Shown piece after piece: positions 9,069-18,709 of a stretch of 64,000 nt of DNA. The first letter of the stretch is position 1, and every line of letters begins with the position of its first letter. Source of the DNA: Dysgonomonas sp. BGC7 (GTDB lineage Bacteria > Bacteroidota > Bacteroidia > Bacteroidales > Dysgonomonadaceae). A program made the position numbers and the translations under genes. The stretch is from positions 1-64,000 of the forward strand of contig NZ_CVRP01000020.1 of the NCBI RefSeq assembly GCF_001261735.1, given 5' to 3'. Under the pieces are notes generated by a model. It was given only the letters and a program-made list of their open reading frames with translations, was not told the DNA's origin and searched no databases.

Positions 9069-9076
9069 CAAAAGTA
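9069..9076 (-). promoter_or_regulatory. -7 box of the hemolysin III-like gene
   Basis: TACTTTTG on the minus strand, 9 bases from the chosen start at 9059, so the mRNA would be nearly leaderless. It supports the shorter start. Confidence 0.4.
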
Positions 9077-9088
9077 AGCAAATATTTT

Positions 9089-9119
9089 TTATCAAATCAC
9101 TAGAAGTAGTGATTGATAA
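9089..9119. promoter_or_regulatory. Near-perfect inverted repeat, candidate operator
   Basis: TTATCAAATCACTA (9089-9102) and TAGTGATTGATAA (9107-9119) are inverted copies around a GAAG spacer, differing by one bulged A. The inner AATCACTA arms are exact. The element lies between the divergent hemolysin III and TonB-receptor genes. It has no T-tract, so an operator for a dimeric regulator of the receptor is more likely than a terminator. Confidence 0.5.
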
Positions 9120-9165
9120 AGAGGTCAGATTCTTTTTTCTTTGTATTTTCTAATAAACTAAATCT

Positions 9166-11460
9166 ATGAATTTGAAATTTTATATAAACAGCCTATCTCT
9201 TATTCTGTCTTTTTTTCTTGTCTCATTATGTGTGTTCTCAGAGGGTAATATACCAAAAGATACTCTATACACTCAGTTAAAAAATGATATTGTAATACTT
9301 TCCTCAACGAAGGAAACTAATAGTTTGAAATCTCTTCCTGCGGCAGTATCTGTATTTTCTCCTAAAAATCTGGAGCAGTTGCAGGTACATTCGCTAAAAG
9401 ATCTGACAGCAATAGTTCCGAATTATTTTGCAGCCGATTATGGGTCAAAAATGACTTCTCCTGTTTATATAAGAGGGATCGGAGCCAGATCGGGCGATCA
9501 GACAGTGAGCCTGTATATAGACAATGTTCCGTCCTTTAATACTACTTCATTTGATGTGGAAATGTTCGATATTCAGCGAGTTGAAGTGCTACGAGGCACA
9601 CAAGGCACACTCTACGGGCGAAATGCTATGGGAGGGATTCTGAATATATATACATATTCTCCTCTCTCTTATCAGGGCACTACCCTTAAAGTAGGAGGCG
9701 GGAATTATGGGCAGTTTTCTGCTAATGCGTCTCATTACCAACGTCTGAATAATAAAATGGGCTTTTCTGTAGGTGCCTATTATAAACAGGATGATGGATA
9801 CTTCACAAATGAATATAATGGAGAGAAGGTTGATGATATGAAGAATGCAGGTGGACGAGCTAAATTTGTATGGGATATATCTTCCCGATTATCGGCAACC
9901 GCTTCTCTCAGTTACGATTTTGTCGATCAGGGAGCTTTTCCTTATGCTAATATAGCAACGAATGAAATAAATTATAATTCGGATAGTTACTATAAACGAA
10001 ATTTGATTACAAATGGTATTGCTTTACGTTATAAAGGTGACAGTTATGAGATAAATTCCACTACCGGATATCAGTACTTGAACGACAAAATGAATATGGA
10101 TCAGGACTATACACCCAAATCTTTTTTTCAGATCAATCAAAAACAAAATCAGAATTCGCTGAGTCAGGAAATGACAATAAAATCGACGACAAAAGCTGAT
10201 TATCAATGGTCGTTTGGTGGGTATGGCTTTTATGACTATTTGCATACAACATCACCTGTCTATATGATGAAAGATGCTATTGATCTTTATATGCAAAAGA
10301 CAATGGATGGCTTACATGCTTCTAATCCTCAATATATACCCGAATATAATTTCACGGATGATGTAATAGATCTGAATAGTAGTTTCAAACGCCCGATATA
10401 TGGTATTGCAGCCTTTCATCAGTCTACATTCAATAATATTCTGCAAACGCCGGGATTATCTGTGACTTTTGGTTTGCGTCTCGATTACGAGAGAACCAAG
10501 CTGGAATATAATTCCGATGCAACAGTAAACTATATGCTAAAGCCTCCGGGCTCACCTGTTGCTATGCCGCAAGTGACTGAGACAAAATTGATAGGCTCGT
10601 CTTCTGATGATTTTTTAGAACTGTTGCCAAAGATGGTGATTAAGTATCAACTTGATCCTGCTTCTTATATGTATGTGTCTGCTTCTCGAGGATATAAGAC
10701 CGGAGGAAATAATATTCAGGTATTTGCTGACCTATTGCAGGAGGCTCTGGTAAATGGACTTATGAGACAAGCTGTTCCTACCGAAGAGCAAACAAATGAT
10801 AGAATTGCCTATCAGCCGGAATATAGCTGGAATTATGAACTCGGTGGAAAATTTGAACCTATAAAAAATACATTGTCTGCTGATATAGCTATCTATTATA
10901 TAGATGTGCGCGATGTGCAGATTACTCAGTTTGTGAATACGCGTGGCGGCAGAATGATAAGCAATGCGGGTAAAGCTGTGAGTAAGGGGTTCGAGTTAGG
11001 GTTAAAAGCCCGCCCTTGTAGTGGGTTTTATCTCTATGCTAATTATGGTTATGCTGATGCCCGTTTCAAAGACTATCAAACGTCGGCAACAAATGATAAA
11101 GATGCGGTAAACTATACCAATAATCATATTCCTTTTGCTCCTGAGTCTACATTTAGTGTAGGAGGAAGTATATCTGCAAACTTCAAAAAAAAATTGATAA
11201 TAGACCGTTTTACATTCGATACCAATTATGCAGGTATAGGACGAGTATTCTGGGCTGAGAATAATGAGATGTCTCAAGGTTTTTATGGTACATTAAACGC
11301 AAGCCTGTCTTTAGAGAAAAATATTTTCGAATTAGAGTTCTGGGGTAAGAATATCTTAGACCGTGATTACAATGCCTTTCTGTTCGAGTCAATGAGTAAT
11401 TATTATGTGCAGAAAGGAAAACCAATGCGCTGGGGAGCTTCTTTGAAAATAAAATTGTAA
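9166..11460 (+). CDS. TonB-dependent outer-membrane receptor
   Basis: A 764-residue outer-membrane gated channel. A signal peptide covers about residues 1-27, then a TonB-box-like segment (DIVILSS, about 42-48). The plug domain runs from SLPAAVSVFSP to about residue 165 and contains YIRGIG, VEVLRGTQGTLYGRNAMGG and ILNIYT. The 22-strand barrel ends in an aromatic-rich terminal strand (MRWGASLKIKL). There is no N-terminal carboxypeptidase-regulatory domain and no SusD partner, so it is not a glycan-importing SusC. The plug resembles siderophore receptors, making iron uptake the best guess; the ligand is unknown. An inverted repeat upstream (9089-9119) may be its operator. rlmI follows after 32 bases. 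Confidence 0.88.
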   Translation: MNLKFYINSLSLILSFFLVSLCVFSEGNIPKDTLYTQLKNDIVILSSTKETNSLKSLPAAVSVFSPKNLEQLQVHSLKDLTAIVPNYFAADYGSKMTSPVYIRGIGARSGDQTVSLYIDNVPSFNTTSFDVEMFDIQRVEVLRGTQGTLYGRNAMGGILNIYTYSPLSYQGTTLKVGGGNYGQFSANASHYQRLNNKMGFSVGAYYKQDDGYFTNEYNGEKVDDMKNAGGRAKFVWDISSRLSATASLSYDFVDQGAFPYANIATNEINYNSDSYYKRNLITNGIALRYKGDSYEINSTTGYQYLNDKMNMDQDYTPKSFFQINQKQNQNSLSQEMTIKSTTKADYQWSFGGYGFYDYLHTTSPVYMMKDAIDLYMQKTMDGLHASNPQYIPEYNFTDDVIDLNSSFKRPIYGIAAFHQSTFNNILQTPGLSVTFGLRLDYERTKLEYNSDATVNYMLKPPGSPVAMPQVTETKLIGSSSDDFLELLPKMVIKYQLDPASYMYVSASRGYKTGGNNIQVFADLLQEALVNGLMRQAVPTEEQTNDRIAYQPEYSWNYELGGKFEPIKNTLSADIAIYYIDVRDVQITQFVNTRGGRMISNAGKAVSKGFELGLKARPCSGFYLYANYGYADARFKDYQTSATNDKDAVNYTNNHIPFAPESTFSVGGSISANFKKKLIIDRFTFDTNYAGIGRVFWAENNEMSQGFYGTLNASLSLEKNIFELEFWGKNILDRDYNAFLFESMSNYYVQKGKPMRWGASLKIKL

Positions 11461-11465
11461 TTTTG
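11458..11465 (+). promoter_or_regulatory. -7 box overlapping the receptor stop, for rlmI
   Basis: TAATTTTG begins within the stop codon region of the TonB receptor and lies 28 bases before the rlmI start. It suggests rlmI can be transcribed independently. Confidence 0.4.
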
Positions 11466-11492
11466 CCTTTCTGAGCTTTCAGCTTTAAAAGT

Positions 11493-12680
11493 ATGAATTA
11501 CAAAAAGATAAAATTAAAGCCTAAAAAGGAAGATTCCTTGAGGCGTTTTCATCCTTGGATATTTTCAGGGGCAGTACAGGAAAAAGATAATGACCTGACC
11601 GAAGGTGAGGTTGTTACTGTATATACAACTGCAGGCGATTTTATAGCCATAGGCCATTATCAGATAGGCAGCATAGAAGTACGTGTTTTGTCTTTTGAGG
11701 AAGAAGACATCGATCAGTCTTTTTGGGAAAGACGATTGCGTTCTGCTTTTGATCTTAGAAAGTCTATCGGTCTTGTGTCTTCCGATAATAACTCTTACCG
11801 CCTTGTTCATGGCGAAGGAGATAGCTTGCCCGGGCTCATCATCGATATTTATGCGGAGACGGCTGTTTTTCAATCTCATTCTGTCGGGATGCACGAGGAT
11901 CGTCTCGTTATAAGTGAAGCCTTGAAAGTGGTGATGGGTGATTCTCTGAAGAATATTTATTACAAATCGGAGACTACGTTACCATATAAGGCCGATTTAG
12001 GTGCTGAAAACGAATATCTGTACGGGGGTAAAGATGTAACGGAAGTTGCTGTCGAGAACGGACTGAAATTTTATCCCGACTGGGTAAAAGGACAGAAGAC
12101 GGGTTTCTTTGTCGATCAGCGCGACAATCGGGCTTTGTTGGAGAAATATGCAAACGGACGCTCTGTGCTCAATATGTTTTGCTATACTGGTGGATTCTCT
12201 TTTTATGCTATGCGAGGTTATGCAAAACTTGTGCATTCGGTAGATAGTTCGTCGAAAGCTATTATGCTGACCAATAAGAATGTTGAGATAAACTTTCCTG
12301 ACGATAAACGACACGAAGCTTATGCTGAAGACGCTTTTAAGTTTTTGGGTAAAATAAACAAAGGAGATTATGATCTTATCGTTCTCGATCCTCCTGCCTT
12401 TGCTAAACATCGAGGAGCTATCAGAAACGCGTTGCAAGGATATAAACGACTGAATGCAGTTGCTTTTGACAAGATAGCATCCGGAGGAATTATATTTACG
12501 TTCTCTTGTTCGCAGGTGATAACAAAAGAGGCCTTCCGTTTAGCAGTGTTTAGTGCGGCTGCTATGTCGGGACGTAAAGTCAGAATTCTGCATCAGCTAA
12601 GCCAACCGGCAGACCATCCAGTAAATATATATCATCCCGAAGGGGAATATTTGAAAGGATTGGTATTGTATGTCGAATAA
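11493..12680 (+). CDS. rlmI: 23S rRNA (cytosine-C5)-methyltransferase RlmI-like
   Basis: A 395-residue class I SAM-dependent methyltransferase of the RlmI type, which makes m5C at position 1962 of E. coli 23S rRNA. An N-terminal PUA domain (residues 1-80, with FHPWIFSGAV) is followed by the EEHD-like linker and the Rossmann domain. Motifs are QKTGFFVDQRDNR, VLNMFCYTGGFSFYA (SAM binding), LDPPAFAK and the catalytic cysteine region FTFSCSQ. Length matches the family. It follows the TonB receptor by 32 bases, apparently by chance, and ends in a strong shared terminator. Confidence 0.9.
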   Translation: MNYKKIKLKPKKEDSLRRFHPWIFSGAVQEKDNDLTEGEVVTVYTTAGDFIAIGHYQIGSIEVRVLSFEEEDIDQSFWERRLRSAFDLRKSIGLVSSDNNSYRLVHGEGDSLPGLIIDIYAETAVFQSHSVGMHEDRLVISEALKVVMGDSLKNIYYKSETTLPYKADLGAENEYLYGGKDVTEVAVENGLKFYPDWVKGQKTGFFVDQRDNRALLEKYANGRSVLNMFCYTGGFSFYAMRGYAKLVHSVDSSSKAIMLTNKNVEINFPDDKRHEAYAEDAFKFLGKINKGDYDLIVLDPPAFAKHRGAIRNALQGYKRLNAVAFDKIASGGIIFTFSCSQVITKEAFRLAVFSAAAMSGRKVRILHQLSQPADHPVNIYHPEGEYLKGLVLYVE

Positions 12681-12700
12681 TTGATTTGTTCTATATAATA

Positions 12701-12737
12701 AAAACTCCGCTACATCTTTTGTAGCGGAGTTTTTTTA
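12701..12737. terminator. Bidirectional terminator between rlmI and sulfatase genes
   Basis: ACTCCGCTAC (12704-12713) pairs with GTAGCGGAGT (12721-12730), flanked by an A-run and a T-run. It serves rlmI on the plus strand, and its T-run overlaps the minus-strand sulfatase stop codon at 12735. Confidence 0.88.
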
Positions 12738-14690
12738 CTTATCGGTGCGGGTTAGCTTATTTTTAAACATATAACTTGCTGTCTGAAACATTGCAGCGGA
12801 GTACGTGCGCATACTGTCGGCTTCCTGTCTGTGGGCCGAGGCCATATTTTCAGCACTGTTTTCAGCATATTTATATAAGCCCTCCACCTTCGCTTTGAAG
12901 TTGTATGTATAAAAATATTGGGGACTGATACAGCCCAAAGCATCATCGGAAGAAAAGAACATATAAGGTCTGTTCGTCTTAAATAGATCTACTCCGAAGG
13001 TATTATTTTCGTACGAATGATTTAGCAGCCCTAACAGTGTAGGTAATACATCTACCTGCCCTCCTAGTTGGTGTAATCGTTGAGGGGCATTATCGAATGC
13101 CGGAGAATAGATAATGCAAGGAATGTGATTGTATGATAGTGGCATTTCGTATGTTTGAGATCCGACTATCTTACCATGATCGCCAAGTAGCACAAAGACT
13201 GTGTTGGCAAACCATTCTTCCTTCTCAGCTTTTTCCATAAACTGACGAATAGCATTGTCAGCAAAAGCTACAATCTGATATTGAGGATCGTTGCTTGTCG
13301 CCTTGAATTCGTCAGGAACAATATATGGCGGATGATTACTTACTGTGAGAAGTGTGGCAAAAAAAGGCTTTTTGTCCTTCGATTTTTCATTGATTTTATC
13401 CAGTCCGTATTCGAATAGGTAATCGTCGGCAACACCAAAACTATTGCGTCGTTTCTCTCGAGGGTAATTCTCTTGTGAGTATATTTCTTCAATACCGTTT
13501 TCGAGCAGAAAAGCATTCATATTGTCATATTGAGCTTCGTGCGTCATAAAAAACATAGTTCTGTAATTTTGCTGTTGTAGGATGTATGGTAGTCCTTCGC
13601 ATAGAGGGATATCAACATTTTTCATCATGTTTCGGTCGAAAAGAGCAGGTAAGCCGTATAGAGTAGCTAATATTCCATGATTAGTGTGTGTGCCGGCAGA
13701 ATAGAAGTTTTCGAAGAAGTATGATTTTTCTAACAGGCTGTTTAAGTACGGGGTAATTTCTTTTCCGTTTTCACGAATCTTTAATAGATCGTAAGACATC
13801 GACTCCATCAGTATGACTACTACATTCATCTTCTTCGCTTCTCCTTCGGCAACAACTTCTCTTACAATGGGAGATTCTCCTTCACCGTTGTGAGGTGCAT
13901 TCAAAGCTTTTTGTACTATTGTGATGGCTTCGCTTTCCGTTATAAGGCTATCGACATTATAGTGAGACTTGGAAGACTCTATAACATCGCGCATAAAGTA
14001 AAACGATGGATTGATACCGAGCTGATTGAGAAACGAGTTGTCGCAAAAATAAGCCTGGCTGGTTTTAATGGGATTATACCCAAACCGCCCTCTGATTCCA
14101 AATATACATAGTGTTATAAGTATAAGGCATGTAGGTACGTATATCAGATATTGTTTTGACTTTAGATTCTGTTGTTCTTTTCGCAGCAGCTTTTTACTTA
14201 TCATAAATACCAGATATCCAAAAGAAATAATGGCAATCACAAATAAGACCATGTAGATATAGTAAGAAGCCTCTTCGAGTATCATTCTGGCAGTTGTACC
14301 GCCCTCCTCATTCCAGTTGAAAATAGAGGAATTGAGATGTTTGAAGAAATAGTTGAAATAAGGGATATCGGCTATTCCAATAGCGAAAACGAGAGTGTAT
14401 ATTACGATGTAGTATATGTTAAATCCATTGAATACAGCCTTTTTGGCGATATTGCACAGCCCGACAATGGATAAGGCAACCAAAGGTAAAATGGATATGT
14501 AACAAGCTATGACATTGTCGAACCAGATACCTCTGAGGAGAGCTGATGATATCCAACTGAATTTGGAATCTACATCGGCAATATGTTGCAAATTAGTAGT
14601 GAGTAGTACTAATCTTTGTAATGTCATAAATATCAGAGCAAGGACGTGTACTGATATGACGTATGAAATGCAGGTTTTAATTTTTTTCAT
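12735..14690 (-). CDS. LTA synthase family membrane sulfatase (copy A)
   Basis: A 651-residue inner-membrane enzyme of the alkaline phosphatase/sulfatase superfamily. About five transmembrane helices (residues 8-195) precede a periplasmic sulfatase domain. Visible residues include ILMESMS (metal-binding Glu), SAGTHTNHG near residue 333 (nucleophile Thr in HTN), TVSNHPPY, and VLLGDHG (metal-binding Asp/His). LtaS-type enzymes transfer glycerol-phosphate or related phospho-groups from lipids. Gram-negative bacteria lack lipoteichoic acid, so the acceptor here may be periplasmic glucan, LPS or another glycolipid (inferred). It lies 13 bases after a 652-residue paralogue with matching architecture, so the pair is a tandem duplication and one operon. 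Confidence 0.88.
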   Translation of the reverse strand: MKKIKTCISYVISVHVLALIFMTLQRLVLLTTNLQHIADVDSKFSWISSALLRGIWFDNVIACYISILPLVALSIVGLCNIAKKAVFNGFNIYYIVIYTLVFAIGIADIPYFNYFFKHLNSSIFNWNEEGGTTARMILEEASYYIYMVLFVIAIISFGYLVFMISKKLLRKEQQNLKSKQYLIYVPTCLILITLCIFGIRGRFGYNPIKTSQAYFCDNSFLNQLGINPSFYFMRDVIESSKSHYNVDSLITESEAITIVQKALNAPHNGEGESPIVREVVAEGEAKKMNVVVILMESMSYDLLKIRENGKEITPYLNSLLEKSYFFENFYSAGTHTNHGILATLYGLPALFDRNMMKNVDIPLCEGLPYILQQQNYRTMFFMTHEAQYDNMNAFLLENGIEEIYSQENYPREKRRNSFGVADDYLFEYGLDKINEKSKDKKPFFATLLTVSNHPPYIVPDEFKATSNDPQYQIVAFADNAIRQFMEKAEKEEWFANTVFVLLGDHGKIVGSQTYEMPLSYNHIPCIIYSPAFDNAPQRLHQLGGQVDVLPTLLGLLNHSYENNTFGVDLFKTNRPYMFFSSDDALGCISPQYFYTYNFKAKVEGLYKYAENSAENMASAHRQEADSMRTYSAAMFQTASYMFKNKLTRTDK

Positions 14691-14703
14691 CTTGAACCTT
14701 AAT

Positions 14704-16662
14704 CTATCTTGTTAACTCTGTTGGTCCTGTTTTTTTACTTTTTACGAGGTAGTCTGCCGTAGTGATGGTAGAAACAGAGTAATGCTTCATACTATCAGCC
14801 TTTGCTGTGTAAATGTCTCGTAAATTATCAGGATTCTTTGTTTTATATTCATAGAGGCGATCTGTTTTTTCGGTTGGGTCGTATATGTAAAGGTATTTTT
14901 CATCTATACAGCCCAAATGGTTGTCTGAAACGAAAACTGTGTATGGACGATGTTCTCTGAATAAGTCTATACCAAGAGAATTGTTGATATACGATTGGTT
15001 TAGCATACCCATTACTGTAGGGAAAATATCTATTTGTCCTGCCGGTTGTGTAAATCGCTTTGGTACATCCTCAAATAGTGGCGAATAGATGATGAAAGGT
15101 ATGTGATTGTATGTAAGAGGCATCTCGTATGCTTGCTTTCCTAGAACACGTCCATGATCGCCTAGTAGTATAAATATAGTATTTTTGTACCATTCTTGTT
15201 TTTCAGCTTCTTCCATAAATTCTTTCAAGCTGGTGTCAGCAAAAGCTATAATTTTCTCCTGATCGTCATTACCTGAGTTGGCAAAACGTTGAGGAACAAC
15301 AAACGGCGGATGGTTGCTTACGGTCATAAATGTGGCGAGAAAAGGCTTATCCTTTTCGGCAGCTTCGTTTAACTTATTTATGCCATATTCGAACAAGTAA
15401 TCATCCTGTACGCCAAAGTTATTTACTACTTTTTCGCTTGGATAGTCGTATTGTGAATATATATGATCAAATCCGTTTTCGTTCAGAAAAGAATACATAT
15501 TATCATATTGAGGGTCTGATGTTACAAAAAATAAAGTTTGATACCCCTGTTGTTTCAAATTTATAGGTAGCCCCGTATAATAGTCTGGATCGGGAGTCAT
15601 CATTGTTCGTTCAAATATAGGAGGGAATCCATAGAGACTGGCAGCAATTCCATTGTTTGTGTGTATACCTGCCGAATAAAAGTTTTCGAAATAATACGAC
15701 TTGTCTATCAGGCTGTGCAGATAAGGAGTCAGTGTTTTCCCTTTATATTCCATATTTAGAAATTCGGAAGACATAGATTCCATAAGTACAATCACTATAT
15801 TTGTATTCTTAACTACCCCTGTTTCTGCTACATATCTGCTTATCGGGTGTTGCTCATCTGTAGATACTTCTATTTTGAGACTCTTTTTTACATAATCAAT
15901 TGCTTCCTCTGTACTCATAATACCTTCGAGCTTATCCTTTTGTTTTAGATAACTGCTTGTGCTCTTTAATAAGAAGAATGCAGGATTGACACCTAGCTGA
16001 TTGAAGAAAGAATTGCTGCAAAAATAAGCTCCACTTACTCGAAGAGGATATCTGCCGAATCGTCCTCGTATGCCCATAAAGCAGAGCCCGAATATAATAA
16101 TCGTAAGAGGTATGTAATAAGCGTAGCTTTTGCCTTTCAGGTCGGTTGTATTTGTTCTTTTTAGTTTTCGGCCAAAGCCAAATACAGCAATTCCGAATAA
16201 GGTAGAGGTGATAATGAACAACAGAAAATAGATATAATAAGACGATTCTTGCAATATCATTCCTGCTGTGCCTTCGAAAGCTAACCAGTTCAGTATAGAA
16301 CCTCCCAAATGTGTAAAGAAATAAGAGAAATAAGGAATATCGGCAGCCGAAACAGCCAAAATGATTGTATATGCTACAATAAAGAAAATATTAAAAATCG
16401 TGACTAATATGTTCGGTATTTTATTAAACAGAGCAAAAATGAGTAATATCACTGTGGGTATAGCTATTATATAACAACTCATCAGATTGTCGAATTGTAG
16501 CCCTTTTAGCATGGCGGAAAATAAAAGAACGGATTTGTTTGTTATATCTCCTGCTTGAGGTACATTTATGAAATATAGTATAAGACGAAAAAACGCTAGA
16601 ATAAAAAGGACAGTGATGTGGATGGATAAGAGGTATCGAATTACGGCCAATGGTTTCTTCAT
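14704..16662 (-). CDS. LTA synthase family membrane sulfatase (copy B)
   Basis: A 652-residue paralogue of the following gene with the same layout: five N-terminal membrane helices and a periplasmic sulfatase domain. Catalytic and metal residues are kept: VLMESMS, HTNNG near residue 334 (Thr nucleophile), TVSNHPPF, LLGDHGR. Shared signatures such as GIRGRFG and NSFFNQLGVNPAF (NSFLNQLGINPSF in copy A) mark them as close relatives. The two have clearly diverged, including in the HTN-flanking residues and the C-terminal tail, so they may act on different acceptors. It is the first gene of the two-gene operon; I see no TAnnTTTG box before it. Confidence 0.88.
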   Translation of the reverse strand: MKKPLAVIRYLLSIHITVLFILAFFRLILYFINVPQAGDITNKSVLLFSAMLKGLQFDNLMSCYIIAIPTVILLIFALFNKIPNILVTIFNIFFIVAYTIILAVSAADIPYFSYFFTHLGGSILNWLAFEGTAGMILQESSYYIYFLLFIITSTLFGIAVFGFGRKLKRTNTTDLKGKSYAYYIPLTIIIFGLCFMGIRGRFGRYPLRVSGAYFCSNSFFNQLGVNPAFFLLKSTSSYLKQKDKLEGIMSTEEAIDYVKKSLKIEVSTDEQHPISRYVAETGVVKNTNIVIVLMESMSSEFLNMEYKGKTLTPYLHSLIDKSYYFENFYSAGIHTNNGIAASLYGFPPIFERTMMTPDPDYYTGLPINLKQQGYQTLFFVTSDPQYDNMYSFLNENGFDHIYSQYDYPSEKVVNNFGVQDDYLFEYGINKLNEAAEKDKPFLATFMTVSNHPPFVVPQRFANSGNDDQEKIIAFADTSLKEFMEEAEKQEWYKNTIFILLGDHGRVLGKQAYEMPLTYNHIPFIIYSPLFEDVPKRFTQPAGQIDIFPTVMGMLNQSYINNSLGIDLFREHRPYTVFVSDNHLGCIDEKYLYIYDPTEKTDRLYEYKTKNPDNLRDIYTAKADSMKHYSVSTITTADYLVKSKKTGPTELTR

Positions 16663-16696
16663 AATGTAAAGTCGGATGTATTCTTTGTTAAGGCAG

Positions 16697-16723
16697 AAAA
16701 GGGTTGTGCATACAACCCTTTTT
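16697..16723 (-). terminator. Terminator downstream of glyA
   Basis: AAAAGGGTTGT (16697-16707) and ACAACCCTTTTT (16712-16723) form an 11-bp stem with a GCAT loop. It lies between the glyA stop and the sulfatase operon start on the minus strand. Confidence 0.82.
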
Positions 16724-16749
16724 CTTTAATATGTTTAAATTGAGATTAT

Positions 16750-18030
16750 TTACCATGCAAATAAAGGATAATCCTTCATTATAGAGTTTACCTTTTCGTG
16801 AACAGATTTTATAGTCTTGTCGTCTTCCGGATTAGAAAGAACTGTATCTATCATTTCTACAATTTCTCCCATCAAAGGCTCTTTTGCTCCACGTGTTGTT
16901 ATTGCAGGCGTTCCGAAGCGAAGTCCTGATGTAAGGAATGGACTGCGGCTATCGAATGGTACCATGTTTTTATTTGTGGTGATGTCTGCTGCTACAAGCA
17001 CTTTTTCTGCCAGCTTTCCTGTCAGTTCAGGGAATTTAGGACGCAGATCGATAAGCATGGAGTGATTGTCTGTACCCCCCGAAACTACTTTATATCCTTT
17101 GTCCATAAATGCTTGTGCCATTACTTTCGCATTTTTCTTTACTTGCTCCTGATATACTTTGTAAGATGGGTCAAGTGCTTCTGCAAAAGAAACAGCTTTA
17201 GCTGCTATTACGTGCTCAAGTGGTCCTCCTTGTATGCCTGGAAATACAGCCGAATCGAGCAATGCCGACATCATTCTTATTTCTCCTTTTGGCGTTTTTT
17301 TACCCCAAGGGTTTTCGAAATCTTTACCCAGCATGATTACACCACCACGTGGTCCACGAAGTGTTTTGTGAGTAGTCGTTGTCACAATGTGTGCATGTGG
17401 TAGCGGATTGTTCAGTAGCCCGGCAGCTACCAATCCTGCAGGATGTGCCATGTCTACCATAAAGATAGCTCCTATTTCATCTGCTATTTTGCGAATGCGG
17501 GCATAATCCCAATCGCGTGAGTATGCCGATGCTCCGGCTATGATTAATTTTGGCTTTTCCTGACGGGCAACCTGTTCCATTTGTTCGTAGTCTACTTGTT
17601 CTGTATCCTGACGTACATTATATTCTAAAGCATGGAACATAAGTCCCGAAAAGTTTACGGGCGAACCATGAGAAAGGTGTCCTCCATGAGAAAGATTTAG
17701 TCCAAGAAACTTATCTCCTGCTTGCAGACAAGCCAAAAATACCGCAGCATTAGCTTGTGCTCCCGAGTGTGGCTGTACATTTGCCCATTCGGCACCGAAT
17801 ATCTCTTTAAGGCGGTCTATCGCCAATTGTTCGCTAAGGTCTACTATTTCGCACCCCCCATAATATCTTTTCCCAGGATATCCTTCTGCATACTTATTGG
17901 TTAAACATGAACCCATTGCATCCATCACCTGTTGGCTAACAAAATTTTCGGATGCGATTAACTCAATACCTTTCAGTTGGCGTTGATATTCCCTTTCGAT
18001 AATATCAAAAATAGCACTGTCTCTTTTCAT
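16750..18030 (-). CDS. glyA: Serine hydroxymethyltransferase
   Basis: A 426-residue cytosolic PLP enzyme converting serine and tetrahydrofolate to glycine and 5,10-methylene-tetrahydrofolate, the main one-carbon source. The N-terminal hallmark [11 protein letters not shown] is present, as are [15 protein letters not shown] and the PLP lysine in [14 protein letters not shown] near residue 225. The C-terminal [10 protein letters not shown] arginine region is also intact. Length is normal. It is a single-gene unit with a -7 box 38 bases upstream and a strong terminator downstream. Confidence 0.97.
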   Translation of the reverse strand: MKRDSAIFDIIEREYQRQLKGIELIASENFVSQQVMDAMGSCLTNKYAEGYPGKRYYGGCEIVDLSEQLAIDRLKEIFGAEWANVQPHSGAQANAAVFLACLQAGDKFLGLNLSHGGHLSHGSPVNFSGLMFHALEYNVRQDTEQVDYEQMEQVARQEKPKLIIAGASAYSRDWDYARIRKIADEIGAIFMVDMAHPAGLVAAGLLNNPLPHAHIVTTTTHKTLRGPRGGVIMLGKDFENPWGKKTPKGEIRMMSALLDSAVFPGIQGGPLEHVIAAKAVSFAEALDPSYKVYQEQVKKNAKVMAQAFMDKGYKVVSGGTDNHSMLIDLRPKFPELTGKLAEKVLVAADITTNKNMVPFDSRSPFLTSGLRFGTPAITTRGAKEPLMGEIVEMIDTVLSNPEDDKTIKSVHEKVNSIMKDYPLFAW

Positions 18031-18067
18031 AAGTAGAAATGTTTTTTTTGAGGTGAAAATATATTCG

Positions 18068-18075
18068 CAAAGGTA
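18068..18075 (-). promoter_or_regulatory. -7 box of glyA
   Basis: TACCTTTG on the minus strand, 38 bases before the glyA start, giving a leader of about 30 bases. Confidence 0.55.
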
Positions 18076-18223
18076 ATCATTATAACAATTGGATGTAACC
18101 TTTTTGTAATTTTATTTAATACGGATTGTCTTGAGTAGAAGCATTGGAAATATGATTGCAGAAGACTTTTGGAGGTAATGTTTTATGCTTATCTTTATCT
18201 CTCGATTTATTAAAATAAATAGC

Positions 18224-18676
18224 ATGAAGAAATATGTAAGCTTATTCATCGTCAGTGTTATATGTGCTGCGATGCTAGTTGGTTGCGGATCTAAGTCGAA
18301 AACAGATAATGCAGCGGGAACAGAAATTGCAGCTAAGAACAGCTCGGAACCGGCAAGAGATAAATATGTTAAAATGGCAAAAGAAGCTAATGCAAAAATG
18401 CCAATGGTTGTACCGGGTGGTCTGAGAATGGATAAGTTGGAAGCCGTATCTAAGAATGAGTTGAAGTATTACTATACTTTCACTCAAGAACCGGTAGTTT
18501 CGGCCGAAGAGTTTGTTCGTAGCTCTAAGCCTGCTTTAACTCTAGGGTTGCAAACGATGAAAGATCCTGAAATAGATATGTTCAAGAAGGATAAAATGAC
18601 ATTGATATACTCTTATTACAAACTGGATGGAACGTTGTTTGCAGAAATAAAAGTTTCACCTGAAGAATACAAGTAA
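18224..18676 (+). CDS. Small lipoprotein of unknown function
   Basis: A 150-residue lipoprotein: MKKYVSLFIVSVICAAMLVGC gives a textbook signal peptide with the lipidated Cys at 21. A charged linker follows (about 22-55), then a roughly 95-residue domain beginning at VKMAKEANAKMP that I do not recognise. The start is uncertain. An in-frame ATG at 18185 has a good GGAGG at 18171-18175 and would add 13 residues (MLIFISRFIKINS) before the signal. I prefer 18224 because it gives a normal-length lipoprotein signal, but the ribosome-binding site argues for 18185. No operon partner is obvious, as the next gene starts 148 bases on. Confidence 0.75.
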   Translation: MKKYVSLFIVSVICAAMLVGCGSKSKTDNAAGTEIAAKNSSEPARDKYVKMAKEANAKMPMVVPGGLRMDKLEAVSKNELKYYYTFTQEPVVSAEEFVRSSKPALTLGLQTMKDPEIDMFKKDKMTLIYSYYKLDGTLFAEIKVSPEEYK

Positions 18677-18709
18677 AAGAGATAGTTTTTATCTATACAT
18701 TGGTCAGTC

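Noticed and set aside
9166-11460. SusC-type glycan importer
   Set aside because: There is no N-terminal carboxypeptidase-like domain and no susD gene nearby.
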